A stretch of 64,000 nucleotides of DNA, from NCBI GenBank assembly GCA_963693305.1, contig OY855903.1, forward strand, positions 27,471,955-27,535,954, written 5' to 3'. The notes beneath the pieces were generated by a model that saw nothing but the letters and a program-made list of their open reading frames with translations, did no database searches and was not told the DNA's origin. This DNA comes from Meandrina meandrites. Taxonomy: Eukaryota > Cnidaria > Anthozoa > Scleractinia > Meandrinidae. Position numbers and translations under genes: made by a program. This document shows, one piece after another, positions 23,760 through 33,599 of the stretch (positions are counted from its first letter, which is position 1; every line of letters begins with the position of its first letter).

Positions 23760-24262
23760 TAATGGAACTTTCATGGTGTGCAGTAGTAACCATTTACCCC
23801 ATGAAAGTAACAGGGAACCAGATTTCATGGGCCATAATAATGTCGTGAAAAGGCCATGAAAAAAATGGGAAAATTTTAATGGGCCATTAAAAACGTCCAG
23901 TTAACAGGGTTTTCATGGGCCATGAATTTTCCATCCCATTAAATTACCATGAATTTTCACACCATGAAAATCTGGTGGTGAGTTTCATGGCTTGCTTTTC
24001 TAGCCATGAAAATCCCATTAAATTACATTTCATGAGTCATTAAAGTTCAATGGCTTTTTCATGCATTTTTAATGATTTTTTCCCCCAGGCAGTAAATTTC
24101 ATGGGCCATGAAGTGGATCTTTTTAAGAGGATTTTCATGGCATTTTTCATGGTTTTACCCCATGAAAAATCCCTGAGTTAGCCCATGAAAAACCTATTAA
24201 AAACTCATGAAAATCTTGTGATTTTCCCATTAAAATATTCACAAGATTTTAATGGGTTTTGG
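23760..24262. repeat. CATGAAA palindromic repeat cluster 2
   Basis: Dense copies of TTTCATGG, CCATGAAA and TTCATGGGCCATGAA, interspersed with CCATTAAAA/TTTTAATGG variants. The cluster ends about 15 bp before the first exon-like block of the transposase-like pseudogene. Confidence 0.8.
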
Positions 24263-24274
24263 TTTCCTAGTGTC

Positions 24275-27200
24275 AGTTTCCTTTCGGCTCAGAACCTAAA
24301 AGGCTGAGAACAGAAGAGTCACAGTTCGAAGACAATGAAGTTGAAGATCAACTCCCTGTTCAAAATGTTCCACAGCCTGAAGACAGCACCAACTTTTTTG
24401 AGAGGCAAATGCATGAAGTTTCTACTAGATCCACGGAAACTGAAGTTGATGTATGCGAGAAGTTGGATGAAGTAGTTGTTACATCAGTGAAAACACAAGT
24501 TCAAGCGAAAAGGTCCAATACCGATTTGGTTGACACTGCAGTCCAAACATTGCAGAAGCAGATTGATGCCTTCACAAAGGAAAAAGAAGGAGTAGAGATC
24601 AATCATTTTGAAATTAGTAGAAAGAATGGAAAGATTGTCGCCTATTGTAAGGTGTGTACCACAGGGATTACTATGGGAGAACCCCATCAAGGTCTCAATT
24701 TTGTAAAACAACAGATGGCCTCACAAACACACAGGACAAATTAGAAATCGCTAACACTAGGGAAAGTGAAATTCCCTTGTCGATTTGGAAAATTCAAGAA
24801 GAGGTCAAGAAGAACTACCCTTGAGTTTTCCTTCCTCAAAAGAAATCATGTGCCGTATCTGCAACACAGAGCTTCTTTCGCACAAAGTTGCGATCAACGA
24901 TGTACATCAGTATGCCAATGGTGCCAGTCACCGGCAGAACGCTTGTAAAGTGCAATTTATCCTCCATTTTCACATTGTGGAAATATTGTCACTTAAGCTG
25001 CAATGTTCTTTCTGTCATTTGTAGAAATGTACAAGATGACAATGATGAGCCATGTTCAGCGAGCACTCTCAATCCGTTCTTGAGCTCAACACCTGTGAGA
25101 CCTGGAAAGTGGGAAGAGTTGAACTACAATTTACAAGTCCATTCTGCTACTGTGGCGAAAGCTTGTGAGTTTGTTTTTGATGTGCTCATTATTATTGTCA
25201 TTGTGGTTGTGCGTGTCTTGCTTGTGCTAATATTCGAGAATTTGTTTATACAATGTCTCTTTTTGGAATTTTCTTATTGCAAGCTTCTTTCATGTACGAT
25301 TTTATTTGTCACATTGGCTTGTGGATTTATTACTTCAAACGTGGGCATTATTGGCAAAAATGGTGTACTCAGTTTTCTTTTCTTTTGCTCTGAATAATAT
25401 CCACTTGTGACCACAGGACCCGGGTGACAGGACAACTTGATATAATTGAATAAAAGCTCATGCAGGACCAGTATCACAGTGCATTTTGTATTATCTCGCT
25501 TGATTATGCTATGCTAAGTTATTTCTTGTTTTTTGTTATGTTATGTTGTGCTATGCAATGTGATGTGATGTCATTTCAATTTGCTTTTTTACTGTTTGTA
25601 TAATTGGTAAAATTCTTTCCTTTTATAGAGATGTTGACATGACTGGTCAAGTTCTCGCTTGTGTAGTCCACCTCAGACTAGCAGTTCACATGCAAAACCA
25701 TCTTTGAACAGCATTGTAGGAAATCCATTTTCCACATTTTGCACTGACTAAAATACCTCACCCAGCAATGACAGCATAAATGGCGATGATGATGACCATG
25801 AAGATAGTGGTGGTTACAGTTCAGATTAAAATTTTAAATTTGGTGACAGGTAATGTTGAACATTCCAGCTAGGTGACAGCTGTTCAGTGTATCAAAGTGT
25901 GTGATGATTCTTGCTCAAATTGATAGAAGTATGATTATTGACACAACGCTCAAACCTTGGAGGAGAGAAAAGACGCTACAGGATTAGACTTACGGCGAGC
26001 ACGAGGAATATGAAATCCGAGCCTGTGGGACATTGAAATGACGCATCGCGACTAACAATAATTAACTCGTTTTAGCTCACGCCAACAACACTCACTTTCA
26101 TTTCCACAGATTGGACTCAATTATTGAAGTTCTTTGTGATGACACTGAGGAACTTGAATCAAGTGACAGGTACTGCAGACAGCTGTTACTTCAGTATTGT
26201 TATTTTATGCTGCCATGGCATGATGCTCTGTTATTGGACATCAATTTTCTTTACTAAGAAAGAAAAATAAAAAAAAACTATTTAGTAACTTTTGCTGACC
26301 CTATCCTGTAACAATTTCATGATTCACATTCAAAATAGCAGCAGCCTGTGTCAAGTGCTGACTGGCTATTTCTTTACTTATTGATGTTTGAACATTCCTT
26401 TTCAGTGATGATGACCGCTCTGTAGCTGACAACGAATCTGATGCTGTTGACATGGACATCAGCTTACCAGATGATGAAGCAACCCTGACAATGGTGGAGG
26501 ACCCTTACGTGTTGGCATGTGATGGGGCTTTGTCAGGTCAGCTAAGCCATCCAGCTGAGTACTCCAGACTTGGAGAATCTCAGTTAACTGATCAGACAGT
26601 CATAAATGAACCATCCCACTGCTGGAATGATCTCCCAGCCCCTGCAGTATCACAGTTGCCAGAAGAACCTCCAACTGATCGTATTCATGAAGCACTCTCT
26701 TCACCACCGAAAGGTGACACAGCTGCTGAAAATTGTCAAGAAGTACTGCATGCATTAGAGAAAGCATTTGCTTAGTTGACAAATGTCAGTCACCTCCAGG
26801 ATCTAATAGCCCTTCACAGCAGGATGCGCGTGATAGTATCTGTTGAAAAGCTTATGGAACTAAAGGGGCCATATTGTCCATCTGTCACAGGTAATGCCAT
26901 GTGTGGAGCAGCTATTCACTATTCTGCCAAGCAGGTTGGAGCACAGGTGACTCTGGAGTGGAAATGTGGCAAGGGTCATTTTGGCAGATGGGAGTCATCT
27001 GAAGTATTGACTACCAAAAGAAACTCCAAGCTTTTCTTAAATGACTCTCTACTTCCAATTGCAATTGTTATTTCAGGAAATAATTACGCTAAATTTGAAC
27101 TGCTTTGCAAGGCCCTTAACCTGTCAATTGTAAGGAGAGCTTTGTACTGATGCCTCTTCCACGATAATGAAGCTTGTCAGAGACATGAAAGGTGAAGGGA

Positions 27201-27690
27201 ATGTTTTGTTTTGTTTTGGTCTTGTCAAACCTCTGGGAGGATTCCTGTGCTTTGTGCATTCCACTGCTTGTAATTTTTTTTTATTGTATTTTTTTTATTT
27301 TTGGAAGTTCATCTGCAAGAAACTTCACAGGGTAAAGCCATTGGACATGCGAGTGGCTAATCTTTTTATCAACTCAGTAAAAGAAAATTAGTGTTTCTTG
27401 TTACCTGCCTGTTTGATTATTGAGCATTATTATTTGTTTGTCTGTTTTCTGATTTTAGCACTGTGTACAATTGGCTACTAGAACAGATGTAGGAAGGTGC
27501 ATGTGTGTAGTGGGGAGAGGTTATAGGAAGAGAATATTATCTTTCAAAAAGTACTCATATGATCTGAATGTATTGTCTATTTGTTGCAGATAAGTTCTCC
27601 CTGCTGGTGGAAATGTTCCATTCCTTGGATATTTGGCATAAGGCCAAAAATACTTACCAAAGCACTTGATCAGGTAATTCAAAAGTACTC
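24275..27690 (+). pseudogene. Multi-exon transposase-like multicopy family, decayed
   Basis: Block 1 (about 24281-25000) encodes an acidic/glutamine-rich segment, a zinc-finger-like CKVCTTGITMGEPHQGLNF and then, after a frameshift, a second one around CRICNTELLSHKVAINDVHQ. Exon-like blocks at about 25022-25165, 26111-26170 and 26407-27150 follow, bounded by AG and GT. The last reads CGAAIHYSAKQVGAQVTLEW, KCGKGHFGRWESSEVL and LPIAIVISGNNYAKFELLCK. A TAG at 26773-26775 interrupts it. The frame then stops at 27150 and jumps to TDASSTIMKLVRDMK (27152-27196), implying an internal deletion. A further exon-like block (27590-27680) reads MFHSLDIWHKAKN. I recall this order from repeated fish and cnidarian proteins in which TDxxxxI, HSLDxWHKAK and a later ENFNS look like an RNase H-fold (DDE-type) transposase; that assignment is inference. 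Kolobok or P-like superfamilies are the candidates I would test. Confidence 0.6.
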
Positions 27691-27985
27691 AACAAACCAA
27701 AAACATTCTTTAGTTAAATTTATAGCAAACAATCTTACTTGAGAATTTCAACAGCATGATGACTAAATATGCACCTAAGAGGATGGCATCCGAGTATGTA
27801 TAAACTGTAACTTATTTATGAACTAGTTTACTAGATAGGTTTGCAGGCATAGGAGTTGTAAACCTGCATAATTTGCTGATTTGACTATTACAGATTACAC
27901 TGCTATTATGTTTCAATTATGACAACTTGCTATTTTATTTTTTTTGGATTGCATTAATGAACACTTTGTTTGTTTGTTTTTTAAG

Positions 27986-28620
27986 ATATTACAGTCACCC
28001 CACTTCAAAAGTACACAGTCCCAGCAATTGTCGTAGGTGAACATATTGAAGTTACTGGTGACAAAGCCCTTGAACTGCTGAGAGGCATATTTCACCTTCA
28101 AGAATTTAGAGGATGCCAAAGGGAAGCAGTTGACTCAGTTTTAAATGGGAGCACTGCTCACAATACCTACAAGGGGTGGTAAAACCATCTGCTATGCAGT
28201 GCCTGCCTTAATGAAGGCAAAGGTTACCATCATTATTTCCCCCTACTTGCACTGCTTTTAGACCAAGTAGAAAGAATGTGACTTCAAGGCTTAAATGTGT
28301 GCTACTTCATGTCAGATATGGAGGAAGCTGACAGGGAAATCGCAAAGAGGAAACTTCAGTCCAATCCTCCAGAATACCATTTTCGTTTTGCAACACCTGA
28401 AACAGTGCTGGCCCCTGCTTTATTATGTTTGTTGCAAAAACTGTCTAGTGAAAATTTAATCAACTTTTTTCACATTGATAAAGTGCACTGCATTGACTCC
28501 TGGGGCTTCCACTTCCGTCCAAGTTATTCAGAACTGTGGAAATTACAGGAATTTGGATGCACTATCCTTGCAATGACTGGAACAGTAACTGCTGAAGAAG
28601 AAGAAGAAAGGGAAGAACCG
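27986..28620 (+). pseudogene. RecQ-like helicase N-terminal half, decayed
   Basis: After an AG at 27984-27985 the frame reads ELLRGIFHLQEFRGCQREAV (motif 0, as in FRGxQxEAI). A damaged Walker A region follows (STAHNTYKGW, then TAA), picked up one frame over as a GKTICYAVPALMKAK-like segment. From 28260 it continues as NVCYFMSDMEEADREIAKRK, FRFATPETVLAP, FFHIDKVHCIDSWGFHFRPS and TILAMTGTVT. These match RecQ motifs Ib, II and III. Motif II reads DKVH in place of DEAH, so catalysis would be lost even without the frame breaks. Homology stops after the third motif in an acidic EEEEE stretch. It follows the transposase-like pseudogene on the same strand by ~300 bp. Whether they ever formed one unit cannot be decided here. 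Confidence 0.7.
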
Positions 28621-28629
28621 TTGGTCAAC

Positions 28630-29505
28630 AGCATCACATCAGGGCCAGAGCCGATGCGTATACTTGGGTTTTGGTACCAGTTTCACAACATTGCCAGGTT
28701 CTGTACTGACCAAAGGAGGACATTCCACTGGCATGCATTGCTTGCTCATTCATTTTTGGGCGTCTGTGATCAAAATGGCGGCCTTGAAGCTTCTCTCCCG
28801 CCATTTTTGGCCCATTTTTCTCAGGTGAGAATCTTGGCTCTTAGAACCGCTCTAAAAATAACTTTTCAATTTTGGGAAGCTTCAATCTTTTAGCGTTATT
28901 TTGGCCACACACAAGAGGTATTTGGTTGCGAAGGTATTCCATAATCGTTTCACGAACACATATTACATGGATCGCTGAGTCTTTTGTTTTGAGTTTTGAA
29001 TGTTTGGTCAGACCTCAGGACAAAACTCACATTTATGCAAAGTTTGTTCTCTCAACATTGTTCAAACGCTTAGGTCGCCTTAGGTCTCCAGGTTAGAGAA
29101 AGATACAACGGTTTGAAAATTTGCTTAAAATAGGCGTCAAAATAGTTATTTCTCATACAAGGGACATGATGACTTAAATCGTGTATCACAAGTTTCGTTC
29201 TGTGTGAGGGAAATTAATCCCAGATCAGTTATGAAGCTTTTCATAAAGCACATGTCTTTTCACAAGACGCGTTGAGAGCTTCAATGGATTCTTCCGATAA
29301 AAGGTAGCTTATTCCGACAGGGACAACTCCAAGAAAAGCGGATAGACTTCGCAAGAAAACTAATGAAAGTGACTTTAGTTCACAGAGATCGTCACTCGGG
29401 CCACAACAGGATTCCAAGGAAAGCAGTTGTTGTCGTCACCTTCACGAAAGGTACTTGAAGTGCTGGTCAATGCAAGTCTTTAATACCCTTGTTTATTTTT
29501 CAAAT
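28630..29505. other. Mostly non-coding; possible upstream exon of the next gene
   Basis: An ATG at 29284 opens MDSSDKR, then TAG, then a plausible basic/serine-rich stretch (PTGTTPRKADRLRKK) to a GT near 29450. Its phase does not match the next exon, so I leave it as a candidate only. The rest shows nothing. Confidence 0.25.
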
Positions 29506-29510
29506 CAGCG

Positions 29511-31353
29511 TGGATGTTGATTTGTGACACGCAAGAAAGGTGTCAGATCACCAAATGTGTTGCCTGTAGCAGTTTCACCGAAACTGCACAGAAAACCTTG
29601 GTCAAGAATAGAAGAGAAAGCCTTGTGCAGTTTGTTTGTTTACATGAGGACAGAAAGTCTTCTTTGTCCACAGCAGTATGGCCAAGCATGAATCCATCTG
29701 ACCCTTACTGGAATGAGGCTGTTCAGGCCAAAGTTACCTCAGAACTGGTAAGTGTTCTGTTCCTGTTTGTTCTTACTTAAAAATTGAGAACATCACAAAT
29801 TGTCATAATTTTCTGTTGTTAAGTTTTAAGATGGATTTACGATTTCTTTCATTAATTTTTCAGTACTCACTATGAACCACAGTTTTATGAAAATGCCATG
29901 AATTTCTAGTGGAAATCCCATGAAAACCTTTTCATGGCCCATGAAACATGCAAAACCAGTTTTCATGGCCTTATTTGAGGCCATGAATTTTCCATGAAAT
30001 ATTGGACTCTATATTTCATGGGACTCTATATTTCATGGCCCATGAATTTCAGGGGATGATATTTTTCATGACCCATGAAAGTCCTTAGTGGGTCATGAAT
30101 TTCCCATGATATGCACAAAAGGGAATTCCATGGCCCATGAAATATGTAACAAGACAATTTCATGGGCCATGAAATTCATGAGAAGACAATTTCACGGGTC
30201 ATGAAAAAGAATCTTTGGGAAGTTACTGACTTCATGGGCCATGAAACTCCTCCAAATGTATTTAATGGCCATTTTTTTTTTCATGACCCATGCAACATGA
30301 TATTAAATTGTTGCCACTGAACATTGAGAAACTATCATATATCATTAAATATACCATTAATTATTATGTTACTTTACTGAAAATTGGTGATTGAAACACT
30401 GGAACATTGCTTTGTAAAATAAATAGCAACATTTTATTACCTTTTTGTTTAAAAAGCAGTATCTTTCATATTTGCATTCTCTTTTGTCAATTTTTTTCTA
30501 TTAGAAGTCCAAACAAACTCTTTAGTTTATGTTTTTGCTCATGCACATGCAAACTTGGCTAAACAAAGGCTGCTTGTTTCATATTGACTTGTGAGAAAGA
30601 TTTAACAGGGCACAATTGCAAGCCATTCCTACAGTGAAGAAAGCATGTTAGATATAAACCCAGTAAATCTGTTGTTAGATATATGGCCTTTTAAAAAATA
30701 AATCTGCAAAACATTCAGGAAATTAAATCTTCAGCAAAACAGAACTTTAACTTTGAACATGGAATACTGCAGGATACCAATCAAGGATTCCCACTCAAAC
30801 AACATATCAAAATATTTCACCTTAATGCAAGCTTCACAGTCCAGCTTATCTCTAATTTAAGATATTCATTACTGTCCCATTCTTGATGAGAAATTGTCAT
30901 TCACTAATAGAACCTTTTTCAGTTGCATAGCAAAGTAATCTTTGAATGCTAATTTCTTCTAATCAATCATTGTAAAGGTACGACTAAATTTCTACCTGTT
31001 TATTGTTGAAACGTGGAGACAAAACAGTCCATCTCACATAGATTTCTGTGGGTCACTTACAGGGCCTGGATGGAGGCATTATTTATGTTGGCCGCTGGGT
31101 GGCAGTGGCCTACGATAAAGCGGCGTCAATACAAAATGAGGAAGAAGTCAAAGTGGACTTTATTAAAAAGAAAAAAGATGGCAGCTACAGGTGGCCAAAC
31201 ATGAAGGACGCCTCAATTATTGATAAGCTGTACATCTTTTGCTCATCAACTAGAGTGCAGAAGATTGGAAATGATTATATTATTTATAATGAGGGCGGCT
31301 TAGACAAACTGTATAAGTCATACCAAAACAAATACATGACTTCAAATAACTAA
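29511..31353 (+). CDS. 3' part of an unidentified gene, two exons in phase
   Basis: Exon A (about 29511-29747) reads MLICDTQERCQITKCVACSS, then FVCLHEDRKSSLS and NPSDPYWNEAVQAKV, and ends exactly at a codon boundary before GTAAGT. Exon B (31063-31353) begins after CACTTACAG in the matching phase, reads GLDGGIIYVGRWVAVAYDKA, VKVDFIKKKKDGSYRWPN and DYIIYNEGGLD, and stops at TAA. Neither exon contains a stop or frameshift, unlike every neighbour. Exon A has a cysteine cluster that could bind zinc. Exon B looks like a small barrel domain of the kind found at the C-terminus of several cnidarian multicopy proteins (GRWVAVAYD...V.F..K...YRWP). The 1.3-kb intron holds CATGAAA cluster 3. The 5' end is not identified. 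The function is unknown. Confidence 0.45.
29880..30310. repeat. CATGAAA palindromic repeat cluster 3
   Basis: About twenty copies of TTTCATGG(G/C)CCATGAAA-type near-palindromes and half-sites in 430 bp, inside the intron of the preceding gene fragment. Confidence 0.85.
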
Positions 31354-31359
31354 GGGCAA

Positions 31360-32080
31360 GAGACTTGATTATTTTTCAATTCACTTGTTCTTTCAGACAA
31401 GTGCAATGTGTTTTTTACTTGTGAGAACCAGAAAAGTACTTCACTGAAAACCCAACAACAGCACTTTGTTCATGTAGGTTCAAATCATAAGGAATAAAGT
31501 AAAGTGCTTCACAAAAGAAGCTTAAAAGTTAATGAAAACAAGAAGTGTAGAAAGGCAAGTATAATACAATGTATATTTAAAAACGTTATATTTAAAAAAG
31601 TTAAGTAAAAAGGTGTATTTAATTTTTTAATTGAAACGTCCAAAAAAACGTACAGTAATCCAAGTTTCTTGCCCTGTCATATCACATTGTCTAAATTTCA
31701 AAACAGCAATACACAATGTTGATGTTATAGGAATTTGTACCACAGTTCAGTCCTGCACAGGTAATCATAAATAGCAATGCAATCATTGATGAAAAATATT
31801 AATTACAGGAAGGTATAAAATGAGTCAAATTGAAATGGAATTGTGAAAGTGGTGCTACAGCTCAATAATTTAAAGATGATGAACATCTACAAAGAACTCA
31901 AAATAGTGTAATTTAATAATAATTTATTATCAAGAAGAGTATTTTTTTTTTAAAAAAAATTATAGAATTCTATCATTTTCTATCAAATTATAATTACCTA
32001 TATACATGCATGAAATATGCCAATTTAGTTTTGGTGAAAGGAATGAACATAACTGGAATCTGATAATGAAAAGATCCAAA
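31360..32080. other. Intergenic, no feature seen
   Basis: AT-rich sequence with short homopolymers and no supported gene. Confidence 0.4.
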
Positions 32081-32084
32081 CATT

Positions 32085-32215
32085 TTCATGGTCAATGAAT
32101 ATTTCCATATTCACAGGGTATTCATGGGCCCATTAAAAACTCATGAAATTCGAAACCATGAAAAACCAGGTTTTATTTTCATGGCCTAATATATTCACCA
32201 TTAAAAACCCACAAA
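32085..32215. repeat. CATGAAA palindromic repeat cluster 4
   Basis: A short cluster with TTTTCATGG, CCATGAAAAA, TTCATGGGCCCATTAAAA and CATGAAATTC, immediately before the hairpin MITE. Confidence 0.7.
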
Positions 32216-32251
32216 ATTTTGGACCTTGAATCAGAAAACTTTCATGTACTA

Positions 32252-32406
32252 TTTCCAAAACGAGAGTGAGTGTTTCATCGGGGTATGCAAACACCGAGAA
32301 ACAAATGAAAGCACGAGGCCGTGGGCCTCGTGCTTTCATTTGTTTCTCTTTTATTGTTGTGAGGTGTTTGGATACCCCGATGAAACACGAGCTCGAGTTT
32401 TGGAAA
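32252..32406. mobile_element. 155-bp hairpin MITE
   Basis: The outer arms CCAAAACGAG...TTTCATCGGGGTATGC (left) and GATACCCCGATGAAAC...GAGTTTTGG (right) are inverted. The inner arms AACAAATGAAAGCACGAGGC and its exact complement meet across a 3-bp loop near 32318. The whole unit can fold into one long hairpin. It lies between CATGAAA cluster 4 and a 21-bp direct duplication (32423-32443 and 32463-32483). Confidence 0.85.
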
Positions 32407-32409
32407 AAA

Positions 32410-33165
32410 CTTCTCAAATGCAACAATAGGAAATTATGCAGTGACATGCTTTGTCAAATGAAACAATAGGAAATTATGCAGTGTCAAATTTTTGCCCTTT
32501 TCTGTAAGAACGCGATTGCATGCATGATTCATTAACGTCCCAGCCATGAGCGAGGAAGGAGCGGCGTGGTTTAGGAGCCGAAAATGGTTTACGAGAAAGA
32601 GAATTAAGTCAAGAAAGCTGTATTCCCCGTCAACAAGGTATAAAAACAAATACGCGTTAACGTTTTTAAACAATGGCAAAGAACTCAGGTGGAGAAACAT
32701 TTCCATTCTTTCAGGACGCCCGTTTAGAGATTACAATTTCCATTAGGTTTCGAAGCATTCGACTCTCTGAATTGTTGGCAAAGCAGATTTGTCATTGAAG
32801 TAGAGCAAAAGAAACTAAGGGATATATCCACCAAAAACAATTTATGTAATAGTATTTAGTATCCGATGCTATCTGTATTTAATGAATTGTTTTTAGCACT
32901 ATTTTGGATTTCATGAGTTGTATTGTTAAAAAATTTCAAGGATACTACGAACTAATAAATATTCATTGTTTTGTGCAAGTTGTTGATGTGCATAATTCAG
33001 TGGTATATACCACTCTCACTGGAGATTGGTATACTGTTTTTCATTGGGTATCCAAATGCTTGCACGTGATGTGGTATACATCTCGTGATTGGAAGTTAAC
33101 TTAATGAATTATTAATGAATTTGAGAAGGTATTTTCAAGAGTATTTAATGAGTTTTGCATGATGT
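32410..33165. other. Intergenic with a short direct duplication
   Basis: Copies of ACAATAGGAAATTATGCAGT lie 40 bp apart (about 32423 and 32463). A possible short plus-strand exon starting ATGAGCGAGGAAGGAGCGGC (32546) is noted but not supported by anything else. Confidence 0.35.
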
Positions 33166-33169
33166 AAGA

Positions 33170-33285
33170 GATTTCATGCCTTTTTTAATGCTTTTTCATG
33201 CCATCAATCCCATGAAAATCCTTTGAAAACGTCATGAATTTACCATGAAATAATTAATGGCATTTTCATGTGTTTTGAGTTCATA
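33170..33285. repeat. CATGAAA palindromic repeat cluster 5
   Basis: Copies of TTCATGCC, CCATGAAAA, CATGAATTTACCATGAAA and TTTTCATG. Last cluster of the motif in the window. Confidence 0.7.
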
Positions 33286-33599
33286 GTGACTGTATATCAT
33301 GCCTTAAATTTATGTTTGCCTCTGTTTGTGTGAAAATGCCTATAGTGGTTTATGGTTCTGTAAAAATTATTTGTTGTTGCTTGTGGTGGGAATAATTAAT
33401 TTGCAATCCTTGTTTGACCCATGTATGCCCTTCATGTTGAAATGTCAAATTACAAGAGACCTTTTCTAGTGTTGTGCTCATTGAAAGATATTTATAAACT
33501 TGAGTATTGATTCTCCAAACTTTCTTTGTCGAGAATATTGAGTCCTTTGGCAGCAGCAGGAACTTAACATTTGTATTTTTTCACAAGTGAAAAACACCA

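Noticed and set aside
21130..24262. CATGAAA clusters considered as a CRISPR array
   Set aside because: Units are short palindromes in both orientations with irregular spacing, and the DNA is clearly animal.
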